Below are positions 33,024-42,315 of a DNA stretch of 64,000 nucleotides, one piece after another. The translations under genes and the position numbers were made by a program. The stretch spans positions 7,981-71,980 of the forward strand of contig CAYXVF010000017.1 in the NCBI GenBank assembly GCA_964468125.1, read 5' to 3'. Origin of the DNA: CAYXVF01 sp964468125. GTDB lineage: Bacteria; Myxococcota; XYA12-FULL-58-9; CAYXVF01. How positions within the stretch are numbered: position 1 is the first letter of the stretch; every line of letters begins with the position of its first letter. Under the pieces are notes generated by a model. It searched no databases. It was not told where the DNA came from and was given only the letters and a program-made list of their open reading frames with translations.

Positions 33024-34325
33024 TCAACGTTCCAAGACGAGCGCCGCACCGAGTCCACCGGCCGCGCATTGGGTGATCAGCGCGGTCCCTGCACCACGCC
33101 GTGCGAGCTCATTGGCAACGGTCAAAGCCTGCCTCGCGCCGGTCGCCGCGAACGGGTGGCCGAGACTCATGGAGCCGCCGTAGAGATTCAGCTTCGACTC
33201 ATCGATCGCGCCGATTGCATCATCGCGTCCCAGGCGCTTCTTCGCCCACTCTGCCGATCCAAAAGCGTCGAGATTGCTGGCGACCTGCGCCGCGAAGGCT
33301 TCGTGCATGTCGATGATATCGAGATCGGACACCGAGAGTCCCGCGCGATCGACCGCCAGGGGTGAGGAAAACGCGGGCCCCATCAACAATTGCCAGGAGG
33401 GGTCGAGTGCCGCAAAGGCCCAGGACCGCACCCAAGCCTTCGCCTCGTAGCCCAGCGATTTCGCCTTCTCCTCGCTCATGAGCACCAAGGCCGCCGCCCC
33501 GTCGGTGAGGGGTGACGAGTTCCCCGCGGTGACTGTGCCAAAACGTCGGTCGAAGGCGGGTTTGAGCTTCGCCAGCTTCTCCATCGACGTGTCGGCTCGG
33601 ATCAAACCATCCTTGCTCACCGTCGTTCTGTAGTCGGGCCCGACATTGAACGGCATGACCTCGTCGCCGTAAACACCGACTTCCCATCCTCGGGCCGCCT
33701 TCTGATGGGACGCGAGGGCGAGACGATCTTGTTCCTCCCGTGAGATCCCGTTTGCTTTGGCCATCTTCTCGGCGCTCTGGCCCATCGTTTCGCCGGTCGC
33801 CAGTTCGGCGATCGCCGGCGGAACTGGAATGAGATCCTTCGCTTTTACGTCGAGAAAGGCCTTCGCCTTGGCCAAGGGCTCTCGGGCCGAGCTCGCCTGC
33901 ATGAGCGCATCGGCGAGTCTGTCGCTGACGGTGATGGGCGGTCGGGAGAGAGAATCGGTCCCGCCAGCGACCACCACATCCGCGTCGCCCAGGAGAATCG
34001 CCGTCGCGGCATCAACGATCGCCTGGGTGCCCGTTGCGCAGGCCCGCGTGACGCTATAGGCGTCGATCGAACGATTCATGCCCGTGCCGAGAACGATCTC
34101 TCGGGCGACGTTCGGCGCCTGAATGCTCGGCACGACCTGGCCGAAGACCACCCGATCCACTTCTTCGGCGCGCAGATCGAGGCGACTCAGCATCTCGACC
34201 ACGCACCCCTTTGCGAGGTCGAGCGCCGAAAGGTACCGAAACTCAGTTCCCGACTTGAGAAACGGAGTCCTGAGTCCTCCAACGATGACCGCCCGGCCGC
34301 GAGGACCGTGGTTGACGAATGACAT
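33024..34325 (-). CDS. fadI: Acetyl-CoA C-acyltransferase, FadI type
   Basis: Thiolase partner of the FadJ-like protein. ATG 34325 follows GGGAGGAGGCCCC and gives a 433-residue product, close to FadI; the extra upstream codons are discarded. Key stretches are RAVIVGGLRTPFLKSGTEFR, SVTRACATGTQAIVDAATAI (nucleophilic Cys), DMHEAFAAQVASNLDAFGS, GGSMSLGHPFAATGARQALT (His) and ALITQCAAGGLGAALVLE (second Cys). It is the first gene of a two-gene operon with fadJ, on the minus strand. Together the window has two independent beta-oxidation pairs, probably for different chain lengths or conditions; that division is inferred. Confidence 0.93.
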   Translation of the reverse strand: MSFVNHGPRGRAVIVGGLRTPFLKSGTEFRYLSALDLAKGCVVEMLSRLDLRAEEVDRVVFGQVVPSIQAPNVAREIVLGTGMNRSIDAYSVTRACATGTQAIVDAATAILLGDADVVVAGGTDSLSRPPITVSDRLADALMQASSAREPLAKAKAFLDVKAKDLIPVPPAIAELATGETMGQSAEKMAKANGISREEQDRLALASHQKAARGWEVGVYGDEVMPFNVGPDYRTTVSKDGLIRADTSMEKLAKLKPAFDRRFGTVTAGNSSPLTDGAAALVLMSEEKAKSLGYEAKAWVRSWAFAALDPSWQLLMGPAFSSPLAVDRAGLSVSDLDIIDMHEAFAAQVASNLDAFGSAEWAKKRLGRDDAIGAIDESKLNLYGGSMSLGHPFAATGARQALTVANELARRGAGTALITQCAAGGLGAALVLER

Positions 34326-34438
34326 GGGGCCTCCTCCCGTGACACGGCCGCAGGGCTGCGGCCTCCGGGCGGAGACAGTACGAAGCATTAACGCATTGAG
34401 TCAATACGCCTCAATGGCCGAGATTCGCGCGCCAGGGC

Positions 34439-37012
34439 CTACATATCGACGTCGAAGATCGTTGCCGAGTCCGGCTGCACGAAACGGGTGTCAGGCGTGT
34501 ACTCGGTAGGCTCGCTGCCCCTCCGGAAGTACTCGCTCACCGAGCGTCCGCCCGGGCGCGCCAACAACCCCGTCTCAGGATCGATCGAAATCCGAACGAC
34601 CCCCGGAGGCGAAGGAAAGGGTCCGTGATCGATCGTAGGAGCCTCTTTCTTGCTCGTCGTGTGATCACTGAGAACCGATTTCATATACTGCACCCAAATT
34701 GGGGCAGCGGTTCGCCCGCCCTGCTCGTTAACACCGAGTGGCCGCTCCTTCTTGTCGTGACCGACCCAGACCCCGGTAACCCGCTTGCGTGTGAAAGCCA
34801 TAAACCACGCGTCGTAGGCGTCGTTGGTCGTTCCGGTCTTTCCCGCGATGGGAACGCCGAGCTTCCGGGCCCGGACGCCGGTGCCATTTTGCACCACGTT
34901 CTGCAGCAGGCTGATCGTGAGGAAAGCGGTCTGCGGCTCCATTGCTTGGCGTTGTGGCGCGATGAACTCCTGGTAGGCACGGTCGATTCGACTGCCGAGG
35001 TCGACGGCCGGATCAGACGGCGCGCTGTGATCTTCGATCACGTTGCCGTAGCGATCGACGACCCGTCGGATGAATTTGAGCTCTTTGCGGGTGCCATAGC
35101 GGTTCAACGCCGTATAGGCCGTCATCATGTCGTAGAGCGTGGTGCATGATGAACCGATCGCAGTCCCCAGCTCGCGCTTCATGGGCGTGCTGATCCCCAT
35201 GCGCCGCGCGTTCTTGATGATGTCGTCGATCCCCACCGCTTCGGCGACGCGAATCGCCGGAGTGTTGATCGAGTCCTGCAGAGCGGTACGCAGAGGCAAT
35301 TCGCCGCGGAATGCCATCTCCGCGTTACCCGGTTTCCAGCGTACTTCGTTGTCCGGGTCGTCGAAAACCAGCGGCTTGTCGTCGATCATCGTCGACGCCG
35401 TGTAATCGAGCTTGTCGATCGCCGCCGAGTAGACAAACGGCTTGAAGCTGCTTCCAGGCTCGCGACACGCTTGGACCGCCCGGTTGAAGGTCGAGTCCTC
35501 GAAGTTGAAACCTCCGACTTGAGTGACGACGTATCCAGTCTCAGCGTCGACGGACATGATCGCCGACTGGGCGGCGGGCTTTTGCTCCAAGCGAACGAGC
35601 AGCTTAGCGTCCTTCGGAATCAGCTTTACGGCTTCCCACCCATGACTGTCGCGCTTGAGCGCGTTGCGCGTCGTCGTCTCGACAGCGATTACATCGCCCT
35701 TCTTTAGAACCTCCCGAATATCCCTTAGATAATGGAGATCAACGCGCTCGGTGGGATCGGGTTTCCGGGCCCAGCGCATTCCCGCCAAGGGCAAGATCGC
35801 CGAGTTCCCGAGAACACCCACCCTCGCGTGGTCGGACGCGACCGCCTCTACCACCGCGAGGTACTCACGACCGGAGCGCAGATCGATGGGGCCTTCTTCG
35901 GCGACCTCCAAATGCTTCCGATAGGCCGCGTCAAACTTTGCTCGCAGCGCCTTCGAGTCGAGCTGAGCGAGAGGACCTCTGAATCCTTGGCGACGGTCGA
36001 GCGCGAAGAGTCCGCTCTCGAGCGCGCGCTGCGCCACCCACTGTTCTTCGAGGTTCACCGCCGTGTAGACCTCAAATCCCTCCTCCAACAGCGCGCGCTC
36101 ACCGTAGCGTTCGATGAACTCACGGCGAACCTGCTCTGTAAAATAGGGTGCGCGGCGTAGGTAGAGCTCGTTGCGCGGGTAGACAGTGATCTCTTCGTCG
36201 ACCGCTTCGTCGTGCTCCTCTTGCGTGATGAAGCCCTCCGCAAGCATTCTGCGCAGGACATACTTGCGGCGCGCGTAGGCCTTTTCCGGCCGAGAGAATG
36301 GCGAGTAATCGCTTGGGCGCTGAGGAAGACCAGCCAGTGTCGCAGCCTCAGCCAAGGTCAGCTCCCAGACGTTCTTCCGGAAATAGTGCTCGGCCGCAGC
36401 TTGAACACCGTAGGCCTTGTGCCCCAGGAAGATTTGATTGGCGTAGAGGTAGAGGATCTCCTCCTTGCTCAGACTTTGCTCCAGACGTCGCGCGAGAATC
36501 GCTTCGCGGATCTTGCGCTCCATCGATCGAGCCGTGGCTTGTTCGTAGCTCTCCTTCTCGACGAGGATGCTCTTGGCGACCTGCTGGGTGATCGTCGATG
36601 CACCACGAAGCTTGGAGCCCGGGTTTCGAATCTTGTCGAAAATGGCCTGCATCACGCCGATGACATCGACGCCACCGTGAGTCCAAAAACGTTTGTCTTC
36701 TGCCGCGATGAACGCGTTGTAGAGCTTCGCGGGGACATCTTCATAGGCGACGAGAACCCGCCGTTCCGCGGCAAATTCCCCGATCAACTGATTGTCAGCG
36801 GAGTAGATCCTGGAACCGATTTTGGGCTCGTAGTCGTCGAGAGAGTCGAAGACCGGCACCGTTGGGGCGTACATCGCATAGACTGTTGCCGCCGCGAGCA
36901 CTCCGAGCACCACCGAGACCACTGCGCCGAAGAGCACGATGCGCACAATCCATTGTTTCGTGGAGAGTCGAGTTTTTGCCACGCGAAATTCTCGTTGTGA
37001 ATCGTCGGACAT
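34439..37012 (-). CDS. mrcA: Penicillin-binding protein 1A (bifunctional glycosyltransferase/transpeptidase)
   Basis: Class A PBP of 857 residues from ATG 37012, which is preceded by AAGGAGCATGCGG. After a cytoplasmic tail and one TM anchor (WIVRIVLFGAVVSVVLGVLA) comes the GT51 glycosyltransferase (EDKRFWTHGGVDVIGVMQAI; GASTITQQVAKSILV; KIREAILARRLEQSLSKEEI; LYLYANQIFLGHKAYGVQAA). The transpeptidase carries CREPGSSFKPFVYSAAI (catalytic Ser in SxxK), LQDSINTPAIRVAE (SxN) and IAGKTGTTNDAYDAWF (KTG). An OB-like insert between the two domains fits the PBP1A class. It polymerises and cross-links peptidoglycan in the periplasm. The C-terminus ends at 34439, well separated from the thiolase gene. 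Confidence 0.94.
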   Translation of the reverse strand: MSDDSQREFRVAKTRLSTKQWIVRIVLFGAVVSVVLGVLAAATVYAMYAPTVPVFDSLDDYEPKIGSRIYSADNQLIGEFAAERRVLVAYEDVPAKLYNAFIAAEDKRFWTHGGVDVIGVMQAIFDKIRNPGSKLRGASTITQQVAKSILVEKESYEQATARSMERKIREAILARRLEQSLSKEEILYLYANQIFLGHKAYGVQAAAEHYFRKNVWELTLAEAATLAGLPQRPSDYSPFSRPEKAYARRKYVLRRMLAEGFITQEEHDEAVDEEITVYPRNELYLRRAPYFTEQVRREFIERYGERALLEEGFEVYTAVNLEEQWVAQRALESGLFALDRRQGFRGPLAQLDSKALRAKFDAAYRKHLEVAEEGPIDLRSGREYLAVVEAVASDHARVGVLGNSAILPLAGMRWARKPDPTERVDLHYLRDIREVLKKGDVIAVETTTRNALKRDSHGWEAVKLIPKDAKLLVRLEQKPAAQSAIMSVDAETGYVVTQVGGFNFEDSTFNRAVQACREPGSSFKPFVYSAAIDKLDYTASTMIDDKPLVFDDPDNEVRWKPGNAEMAFRGELPLRTALQDSINTPAIRVAEAVGIDDIIKNARRMGISTPMKRELGTAIGSSCTTLYDMMTAYTALNRYGTRKELKFIRRVVDRYGNVIEDHSAPSDPAVDLGSRIDRAYQEFIAPQRQAMEPQTAFLTISLLQNVVQNGTGVRARKLGVPIAGKTGTTNDAYDAWFMAFTRKRVTGVWVGHDKKERPLGVNEQGGRTAAPIWVQYMKSVLSDHTTSKKEAPTIDHGPFPSPPGVVRISIDPETGLLARPGGRSVSEYFRRGSEPTEYTPDTRFVQPDSATIFDVDM

Positions 37013-37046
37013 CCGCATGCTCCTTAGCACGCCGACGCCGCACGTC

Positions 37047-37940
37047 TCAATGTGTGGCCGCGCTGTGGAGACCTACACGATCTCTAAATAACAGTTGTTG
37101 CGCCCCGCCCGCGAAATCCAAAGCAACCCCCGCGGGCCAGCTCGAGGGCCGAGGGAGGGGAACCGTGGACACGAGTGTCACCCTCGAAGCCCCGATCGCA
37201 CGCGCAAACCGCGAAATCTCGGCCATCGTACCGAACCAATCGAGCCGGAAGGTCGCATCAGCCGCCGTCCGCAGCTCGACTCTCCGAGTCTGAACCAGCG
37301 CCAAACGTGAACGCCGACCAGGCCGGCCATCCGCAGCGATCACCACCCGTCTCGAGCCGGCGAGCGGCGCGAGCTTGCCGAGCCAGCCCACCCGTCGGTG
37401 CTCCACCCCGGCAGCGAGAAGCTCCTCCGAAAGGGTAAGCGCGGCCTCGACATCGTCGACCTGGATGCGTGCGTCTTTGTTCTCGGATGCGGCGGTATCG
37501 ATGAAGAGCGCGAGTGCGCGGAGCACTCGCTCGAGCGAGGCCCCCCGAAAACCAACGCTTGGCGCGGGGAGAACGAGATGAGCGGCCCGTGGCCACTCGA
37601 CGGCACCGACGCGCGGAGATGCGCTGATGAGTATGCGACTTCCCTGAGCGACGATCAAAGCCGCCGCCGAGAGCGGGGCTCCCGTGGGCCAGAATTGGAG
37701 TTGCTGCCCGCCGACCCCCACCCAGCGGCCGAACGGTGTCGGCAGCATCGACTCGAAGTGCTGGAGCACGGCGAGCCGCTCGGCGAGCCCTTCGGGTATG
37801 ACCACGCGTGGATGAGGGGGCGGTGGACGCCGCGGAACCCCGGTCAGCACCGCCAACGCCTTGAGGCGTCCCGGATCGAACCACAGGGGCGTTCCCCGAA
37901 GGTGGATCCCCCGGTCGTATCCGATGATCCCGCTCACCAT
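37047..37940 (-). CDS. Hypothetical protein
   Basis: A 297-residue protein of unknown function. The beginning (GIIGYDRGIHLRGTPLWFDP) faintly resembles the first strand of exonuclease-type metallo-beta-lactamase proteins, but the HxHxDH metal motif of that fold is not visible, so an active hydrolase is unlikely. The rest alternates short hydrophobic strands and Arg/Ala-rich helices (RILISASPRVGAVEWPRAAH; RRVVIAADGRPGRRSRLALV; GASRVTLVSTVPLPRPSSWP). No TM helix or signal peptide is seen. It lies 34 bases upstream of PBP1A on the same strand and 26 bases downstream of the secreted protein gene, so it may be co-transcribed with both. Confidence 0.6.
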   Translation of the reverse strand: MVSGIIGYDRGIHLRGTPLWFDPGRLKALAVLTGVPRRPPPPHPRVVIPEGLAERLAVLQHFESMLPTPFGRWVGVGGQQLQFWPTGAPLSAAALIVAQGSRILISASPRVGAVEWPRAAHLVLPAPSVGFRGASLERVLRALALFIDTAASENKDARIQVDDVEAALTLSEELLAAGVEHRRVGWLGKLAPLAGSRRVVIAADGRPGRRSRLALVQTRRVELRTAADATFRLDWFGTMAEISRFARAIGASRVTLVSTVPLPRPSSWPAGVALDFAGGAQQLLFRDRVGLHSAATH

Positions 37941-37966
37941 CCTGATTTAGCCGAGCGGTCTGACGG

Positions 37967-39211
37967 TTAGAGCTGGAACGCCAAGCGGCCCGCGCCTGAT
38001 TCGGCCAAGTCGAGCGTCTGCAGCGCCGCGTTCGCCTCTACCGCGCGAAACACGCGCTCCTGCAGCTCGGAAGCCGAGCATTTGCATTCGACCTCGACCT
38101 CCAGACGCCCCCCGGCGAAGGAACGTTGCTTGGCGGAGGTGACACCCGCTAGACCCTCGAGCACGCGCAGAAACGGCCGTCCCTGGCGCCGAAAATTCTT
38201 CACCCCCACGAGCTCGACCATCCAGACCCGGCCGTCGGTGGCGATCCTTTCCAACCGTGCCTTCACGTCTGGCAGGAATCGGTCGGTCATTCTCTCGACG
38301 ACGTTAAACCCTCTTCCTTGGCTCCCTCGGTAGACGCGGTGAACCGCGCGTGGAAAATCGGAGCCGAGCTCTTTGTGTTGCACGGGAGCGGGGCTCAGCA
38401 CCTCACCGGTGGCGGTCATCAAAACCCGCACGTTCGCATTGACTTCGACTTTCACCCGGTTCGCGAGCGCTGGATAGGGGGATGCGTCACCGAGCTTGCC
38501 CCGGTCGCTCAGGACGATCCGACCCGCGACTAAAAGGTCGGCGCCCTCGGCACGAGCGACCTCGAGCGCGCCCGCGATGTTTTCGTGAAAGGCCTTGAAC
38601 TGGTTGACCGATGAGGCGGCGAGCACTTTGGCCTTCGTCGCGCCATGAATCTGGAATCCCTCGCGCTGGAATGCCTCCTCGAGATAGGCACCGAGCTGTC
38701 CGGTTTCATTGACGCTCTCGGTCCCATCGAGCGCGCGGAGCACCTCCTGGACGACCACCATGACCCGTGGATTGTCCGCCGCGTCGAGAAGCTCCGCCAA
38801 GCGCTTCACCTCCGCCTTCACCTTCGATTCGTAGACGTCGGCCGTGATGGTCACTCGTACCAGGGTCTGCCCCATCACCACCGGCTCTTCGCGACGGAGC
38901 ACCTCGTAGCGCGAAACGAACCCGCTCGAGCGCTTCTCGAGCTGATCCTTGACCTCGGCTCGGAAGCGGCTCTCGTTGTCGCGAACCCACTCGCTCGAGC
39001 GCTGGGTAAACTCACTCTGCAGCGTGATGCCCACCACCTTGTCGATCGCGGCCACCATCGCCCGTCCCAGAGCGAGGTCGTAGGCCTCTTTCGGGTCGCC
39101 CCGAAGTACGGCTTCGCCCTGCGCGGTCACCTCGACCGCTGAGGCGACCGACGGCGCCATCAGAACAAAAGCTAACGAAATCAGCGATGTAGTGACGTAT
39201 ACGCGCGTCAT
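37967..39211 (-). CDS. Secreted protein with FlgT/LPP20-like domains
   Basis: A 414-residue exported protein. A signal peptide (TTSLISLAFVLMAPSVASA) precedes a domain similar to the N-terminal FlgT type: VTAQGEAVLRGDPKEAYDLA, then AVVGITLQSEFTQRSSEW-like helices and VRVTITADVYESKV. A middle part (GADLLVAGRIVLSDRG, VKVEVNANVRVLMTATGEVL) looks like the beta-sheet modules found in LPP20 and FlgT. The last 90 residues form another alpha/beta unit. FlgT belongs to the flagellar basal body in some bacteria, but no flagellar genes are near, so I name only the fold-level likeness. It may be an envelope protein. Confidence 0.68.
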   Translation of the reverse strand: MTRVYVTTSLISLAFVLMAPSVASAVEVTAQGEAVLRGDPKEAYDLALGRAMVAAIDKVVGITLQSEFTQRSSEWVRDNESRFRAEVKDQLEKRSSGFVSRYEVLRREEPVVMGQTLVRVTITADVYESKVKAEVKRLAELLDAADNPRVMVVVQEVLRALDGTESVNETGQLGAYLEEAFQREGFQIHGATKAKVLAASSVNQFKAFHENIAGALEVARAEGADLLVAGRIVLSDRGKLGDASPYPALANRVKVEVNANVRVLMTATGEVLSPAPVQHKELGSDFPRAVHRVYRGSQGRGFNVVERMTDRFLPDVKARLERIATDGRVWMVELVGVKNFRRQGRPFLRVLEGLAGVTSAKQRSFAGGRLEVEVECKCSASELQERVFRAVEANAALQTLDLAESGAGRLAFQL

Positions 39212-39344
39212 CGAGCTCCTCAGTTTTCTAGCCGTATCAGGCTCACCACGTGTCTACTACTTCGTCGTACCAGACACCCAGAAATGGGAAGTGCTCGTGC
39301 TAGGGTGCCAAAGAATATGACGCCGGGAAGGTGACGCGTATTTC

Positions 39345-40613
39345 ATGAGCAAGAAGAAACAGCTCAACGAGCGCTTGAACAAGATCCGCAAGCTTCAGGA
39401 GCGGCAAAAAAAGAGCGCTGAAGGAGCGATCGACCAGGCGAGCGAGCTCGACGACATCCTCGCGGTCAGCCGAGCCGAGCACGAGGGTACCGACCCCGAC
39501 CGCCCCCTGCGCAGCGCTTCGGACCTCATGGGCCCAGGGGGAGCCCAACGGCGTTCCGCCCGCACGACCGTCGACACGGAGAGCGCCTACGCCCGCAACC
39601 TCGCCGCCGCGCATTTTGCGTCGCCGGAAGCGTTCAGCCGAAACCGCAACAAGCCCCCAGCGATTCTGGGCCCGGGCGCCACCGGGATCGGCGCCGGACT
39701 GCGTCCCCAACCGATCAAGTCGATCCAACGGCCTGCCGCCGCAGAAGAATCCAAGAGCGAGCCCGCCGCCGAAGCGGAAATGCCCAGGATCCGGGAGAAG
39801 CAGGCGCCGATCCAACTCGAAGCCAACGATCTGGAAACGACACTAGTTGTTCGACGACGCAAGGCCGGAGCCCTTCGCGGGAACGCTCCTGCGCCACTGG
39901 AAGGCGCACCGACGGAGACCCTCGTGATGCGCGAGCGGAAGATCCCGAAAGAGGCGATCAACGACCGGGGAGAAGTCGTCCCTACCGATCACATTGTCAC
40001 CGCGCCGGGAACCGCCGGGATGGAAAAGAGGGAACTCGGGTCGCAACACCACAACTCCCGATCCCTGCAGGCACCGGTTCCGCCCACCGACCACGTAGCC
40101 ACGCTCCCCGGGGCAGGCGGCGGCAAGGTCGATCCCACCGGCGAGACCCTGGTTGGCCTCGATGCCCGCCCGATGCCCAATGTCTCGGTCCGCAAACCCG
40201 GTGAGGTTCTCCCTACCGACCATGTTGGGACGGCGCCCGGCACGGCGGGATTGCAGCGAGTGACCAAGAGCGAGCGCACCGAGGTCATCCGACGTCGACG
40301 CTTGCACCCCGACGCGGTCGATCCGGAGAGCGGCGACGTCCTGCCCACGGACCACGTCGTCACGGCCCCCGGTATGGCAGGCCTCTCCGCTCCGAGCAGC
40401 GACCGAACGATGCCGCGGATCGACGTACGCAACCGCTCGCTGCACGCGCCCGATCCAATGGCCCATGGCGAGACCATTCCAATCGAACGCTCCGCTGCGC
40501 TCGGAGAGGCCCCCGCTTCTCGCCTGGCGGGTGAAGAGCGAAAGACGCCAGAGAAAGAAGGCCCCGAATCGACGATGGTCGTCCGTAAACGGAAAACACC
40601 GCGGGACGGCTAG
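39345..40613 (+). CDS. Repeat protein with PTDHVxTAPGxAG units
   Basis: A 422-residue cytoplasmic-looking protein without recognised domains. It starts with a charged coiled-coil-like helix (KKKQLNERLNKIRKLQERQK). From about residue 205 a unit recurs: GEVVPTDHIVTAPGTAG, PTDHVATLPGAGG, GEVLPTDHVGTAPGTAG, GDVLPTDHVVTAPGMAG. Between them runs a second recurring element of the type ETLVMRERKIPK, TEVIRRRRLHPD, STMVVRKRKTPR (acidic/Thr, two hydrophobics, then a basic run). The spacing suggests an Arg/Lys-rich strand alternating with a PTDH loop. Thr in an E-T-x-V context invites phosphorylation and FHA recognition, but that is speculation. ATG start. Confidence 0.65.
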   Translation: MSKKKQLNERLNKIRKLQERQKKSAEGAIDQASELDDILAVSRAEHEGTDPDRPLRSASDLMGPGGAQRRSARTTVDTESAYARNLAAAHFASPEAFSRNRNKPPAILGPGATGIGAGLRPQPIKSIQRPAAAEESKSEPAAEAEMPRIREKQAPIQLEANDLETTLVVRRRKAGALRGNAPAPLEGAPTETLVMRERKIPKEAINDRGEVVPTDHIVTAPGTAGMEKRELGSQHHNSRSLQAPVPPTDHVATLPGAGGGKVDPTGETLVGLDARPMPNVSVRKPGEVLPTDHVGTAPGTAGLQRVTKSERTEVIRRRRLHPDAVDPESGDVLPTDHVVTAPGMAGLSAPSSDRTMPRIDVRNRSLHAPDPMAHGETIPIERSAALGEAPASRLAGEERKTPEKEGPESTMVVRKRKTPRDG

Positions 40614-40704
40614 GGTTTGTAAAATCAAAGAAATCGACGCACCAGCGGCTGTTTTGCGGCCGATAGGCACGGTAGGTAAACTCCTTTTGGGGTATTTGAC
40701 GACG

Positions 40705-41601
40705 ATGTTCTCGATGCGGACGTCTAGAGCGCGGGTTGGGCGCCTGACACTGACCGGCATCCTCGCCGCGCTGCTCGTTGTGCCCTTTCAAGCGGAAGCA
40801 GCCGAACCACTCGCCTACGTGCGTGCATCCTCGCAAAACGCCCGCGCCAAGTCCGCGAAGCTACATCACCCTCTCAACCTGCTCGATGACGATCCGGAGA
40901 CTATTTGGTGCGAAGGCGCGGAAGGCGTCGGAGAAGGACAGGAGGTTCGCTTCTTCTTCAAACGCTCCCAACGCATCGACCGCATCGTGATCGCACCGGC
41001 TCTGGCCACCGGACGGAAGATTCAGGTCGTTCGCGTTAGCGATGGAGTCAACTCAGTCAAGATACCCATTTCCGACGCCATCGTTGAGCAACCGCTTCGC
41101 CGCCCGATGCGAGGAAAGACTTACACGATCACCATCGAGCAAGTCGGCGGGCCCAACAGTGGCAGCGACTTGAACGATGACGTGGCGTGTCTCGGAGACG
41201 TGCTCCTCTACCTCGGCAAGCGACTCTTCGGAGGGCGCCTTCCCGAAGACAAACTGCGCTACGACCCGGTACGAGACAAAGTGCTGGGGCGCTGGAGCGG
41301 AGAGCCGTTTGGCGCCCCGGAGAAATTCATCACCTTTGCGCTCGATGGCACGTGGGAGTGGCTCTACGAGCCGCTCCTCGAAGGTCGAAAAGCGCGCGTC
41401 ACGGGTGAATACCGCTTCCGAGGCAACAGGCTCTTGATGCGGGTCGGAGAGACCGGTCGCTGGGCGGACATGCGCTTCGAGTACGGACGCAAGAAGGTGG
41501 ACTCCCAAATCGGTGCGCCCCAGGGCGACTACGACACGATATTCCTGAATGATTCGCTCAAGGGCAAAGTCGGCGGTTCCTACAACAACGCTGAATTCTG
41601 A
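40705..41601 (+). CDS. Secreted protein with NADase-type glycan-binding (discoidin-like) domain
   Basis: A 298-residue exported protein. ATG 40705 gives a signal peptide (GRLTLTGILAALLVVPFQAEA); the longer frame upstream overlaps the repeat-protein gene and is not used. The first mature part (AYVRASSQNARAKSAKLHHP, then LNLLDDDPETIWCEGAEGVG and FFFKRSQRIDRIVIAPAL) matches the F5/8-like module often called the NADase-type glycan-binding domain. The C-terminal part (about 190-298) has VLGRWSGEPFGAPEKFITFA and DGTWEWLYEPLLEGR, a lipocalin-like strand pattern. It probably binds carbohydrate at the cell surface or in the periplasm. It ends 9 bases from the convergent HAMP gene. Confidence 0.75.
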   Translation: MFSMRTSRARVGRLTLTGILAALLVVPFQAEAAEPLAYVRASSQNARAKSAKLHHPLNLLDDDPETIWCEGAEGVGEGQEVRFFFKRSQRIDRIVIAPALATGRKIQVVRVSDGVNSVKIPISDAIVEQPLRRPMRGKTYTITIEQVGGPNSGSDLNDDVACLGDVLLYLGKRLFGGRLPEDKLRYDPVRDKVLGRWSGEPFGAPEKFITFALDGTWEWLYEPLLEGRKARVTGEYRFRGNRLLMRVGETGRWADMRFEYGRKKVDSQIGAPQGDYDTIFLNDSLKGKVGGSYNNAEF

Positions 41602-41610
41602 CCCAGGCGT

Positions 41611-42177
41611 CTAGCTCACACGCTTTTCGAGCTCCGTCCGGTAGCGCGCGGCGAGCGCCTTGAGTGCCTCTGAGTCTTCCGAATCGAGCGCTTCTTTGAG
41701 CTCCCGCGCCCACTCGCGATCCCGTGCCTTCATGACATCAACCGCGCCCTCGAAAGCTGCAAAGAATTCGTGGAGCTCGTCGCCTTTCCGCAAGGGGCGC
41801 ATGTCCGGATAGTGCCCATCGGCGATGGAATCGAGGTAGCGCGCTACAAGAAACAGGGGCCCGCTGATCCGGTGGGTCACGATGATGCCACCTACGGTCA
41901 GGGCTGTGGCCATCAACAGCACGAGAACAATCAAGTAGAAGAGAAAAATCTGGTCACTGCGGGCGACCTCTCCGCGAAAACGCTCGCTGAGCTCGAGCAG
42001 CCGGGTCGCTTCCACGTACTTGCTGTAGAGAAAGGCCCCCATGACCGCGGTGATTCCCACACCCAGACTGGTGATCAGCAGCGTGTATTTCCACTGAAAA
42101 CGCGCATCGACGACCGGCACCAATCGGCGCTTCTGGCGGCCATCAGGCGGAGCAGATGCGGTTTCTGCGCTATCCAT
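41611..42177 (-). CDS. Membrane protein with HAMP domain
   Basis: A 188-residue protein with two TM helices (YTLLITSLGVGITAVMGAFL and FLFYLIVLVLLMATALTVGG) separated by a very short external loop, then a HAMP unit (THRISGPLFLVARYLDSIAD, PLRKGDELHEFFAAFEGAVD) and a helical charged tail. There is no kinase, cyclase or chemoreceptor output domain; the protein stops soon after HAMP. It could be a stand-alone signal relay or adapter working with a separate output protein. ATG start; it is divergent from the IDPATGQP-repeat gene across about 140 bases. Confidence 0.8.
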   Translation of the reverse strand: MDSAETASAPPDGRQKRRLVPVVDARFQWKYTLLITSLGVGITAVMGAFLYSKYVEATRLLELSERFRGEVARSDQIFLFYLIVLVLLMATALTVGGIIVTHRISGPLFLVARYLDSIADGHYPDMRPLRKGDELHEFFAAFEGAVDVMKARDREWARELKEALDSEDSEALKALAARYRTELEKRVS

Positions 42178-42315
42178 CGTCGACTCCTATCCAGGGCGGG
42201 CGCCCTGAGCACCCGACACCTGAATGGTAGCGGAGCGCGCCAGGTCGGCGCAACGAAGCTTGCTTGACTCCAGAGGCGCCATCGCCTTTTCATTGGAGAA
42301 GAGGAGGTGTACGCG

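Noticed and set aside
37047..37940. A metallo-beta-lactamase-type exonuclease call
   Set aside because: Only the first strand is faintly similar; the HxHxDH metal motif is missing.
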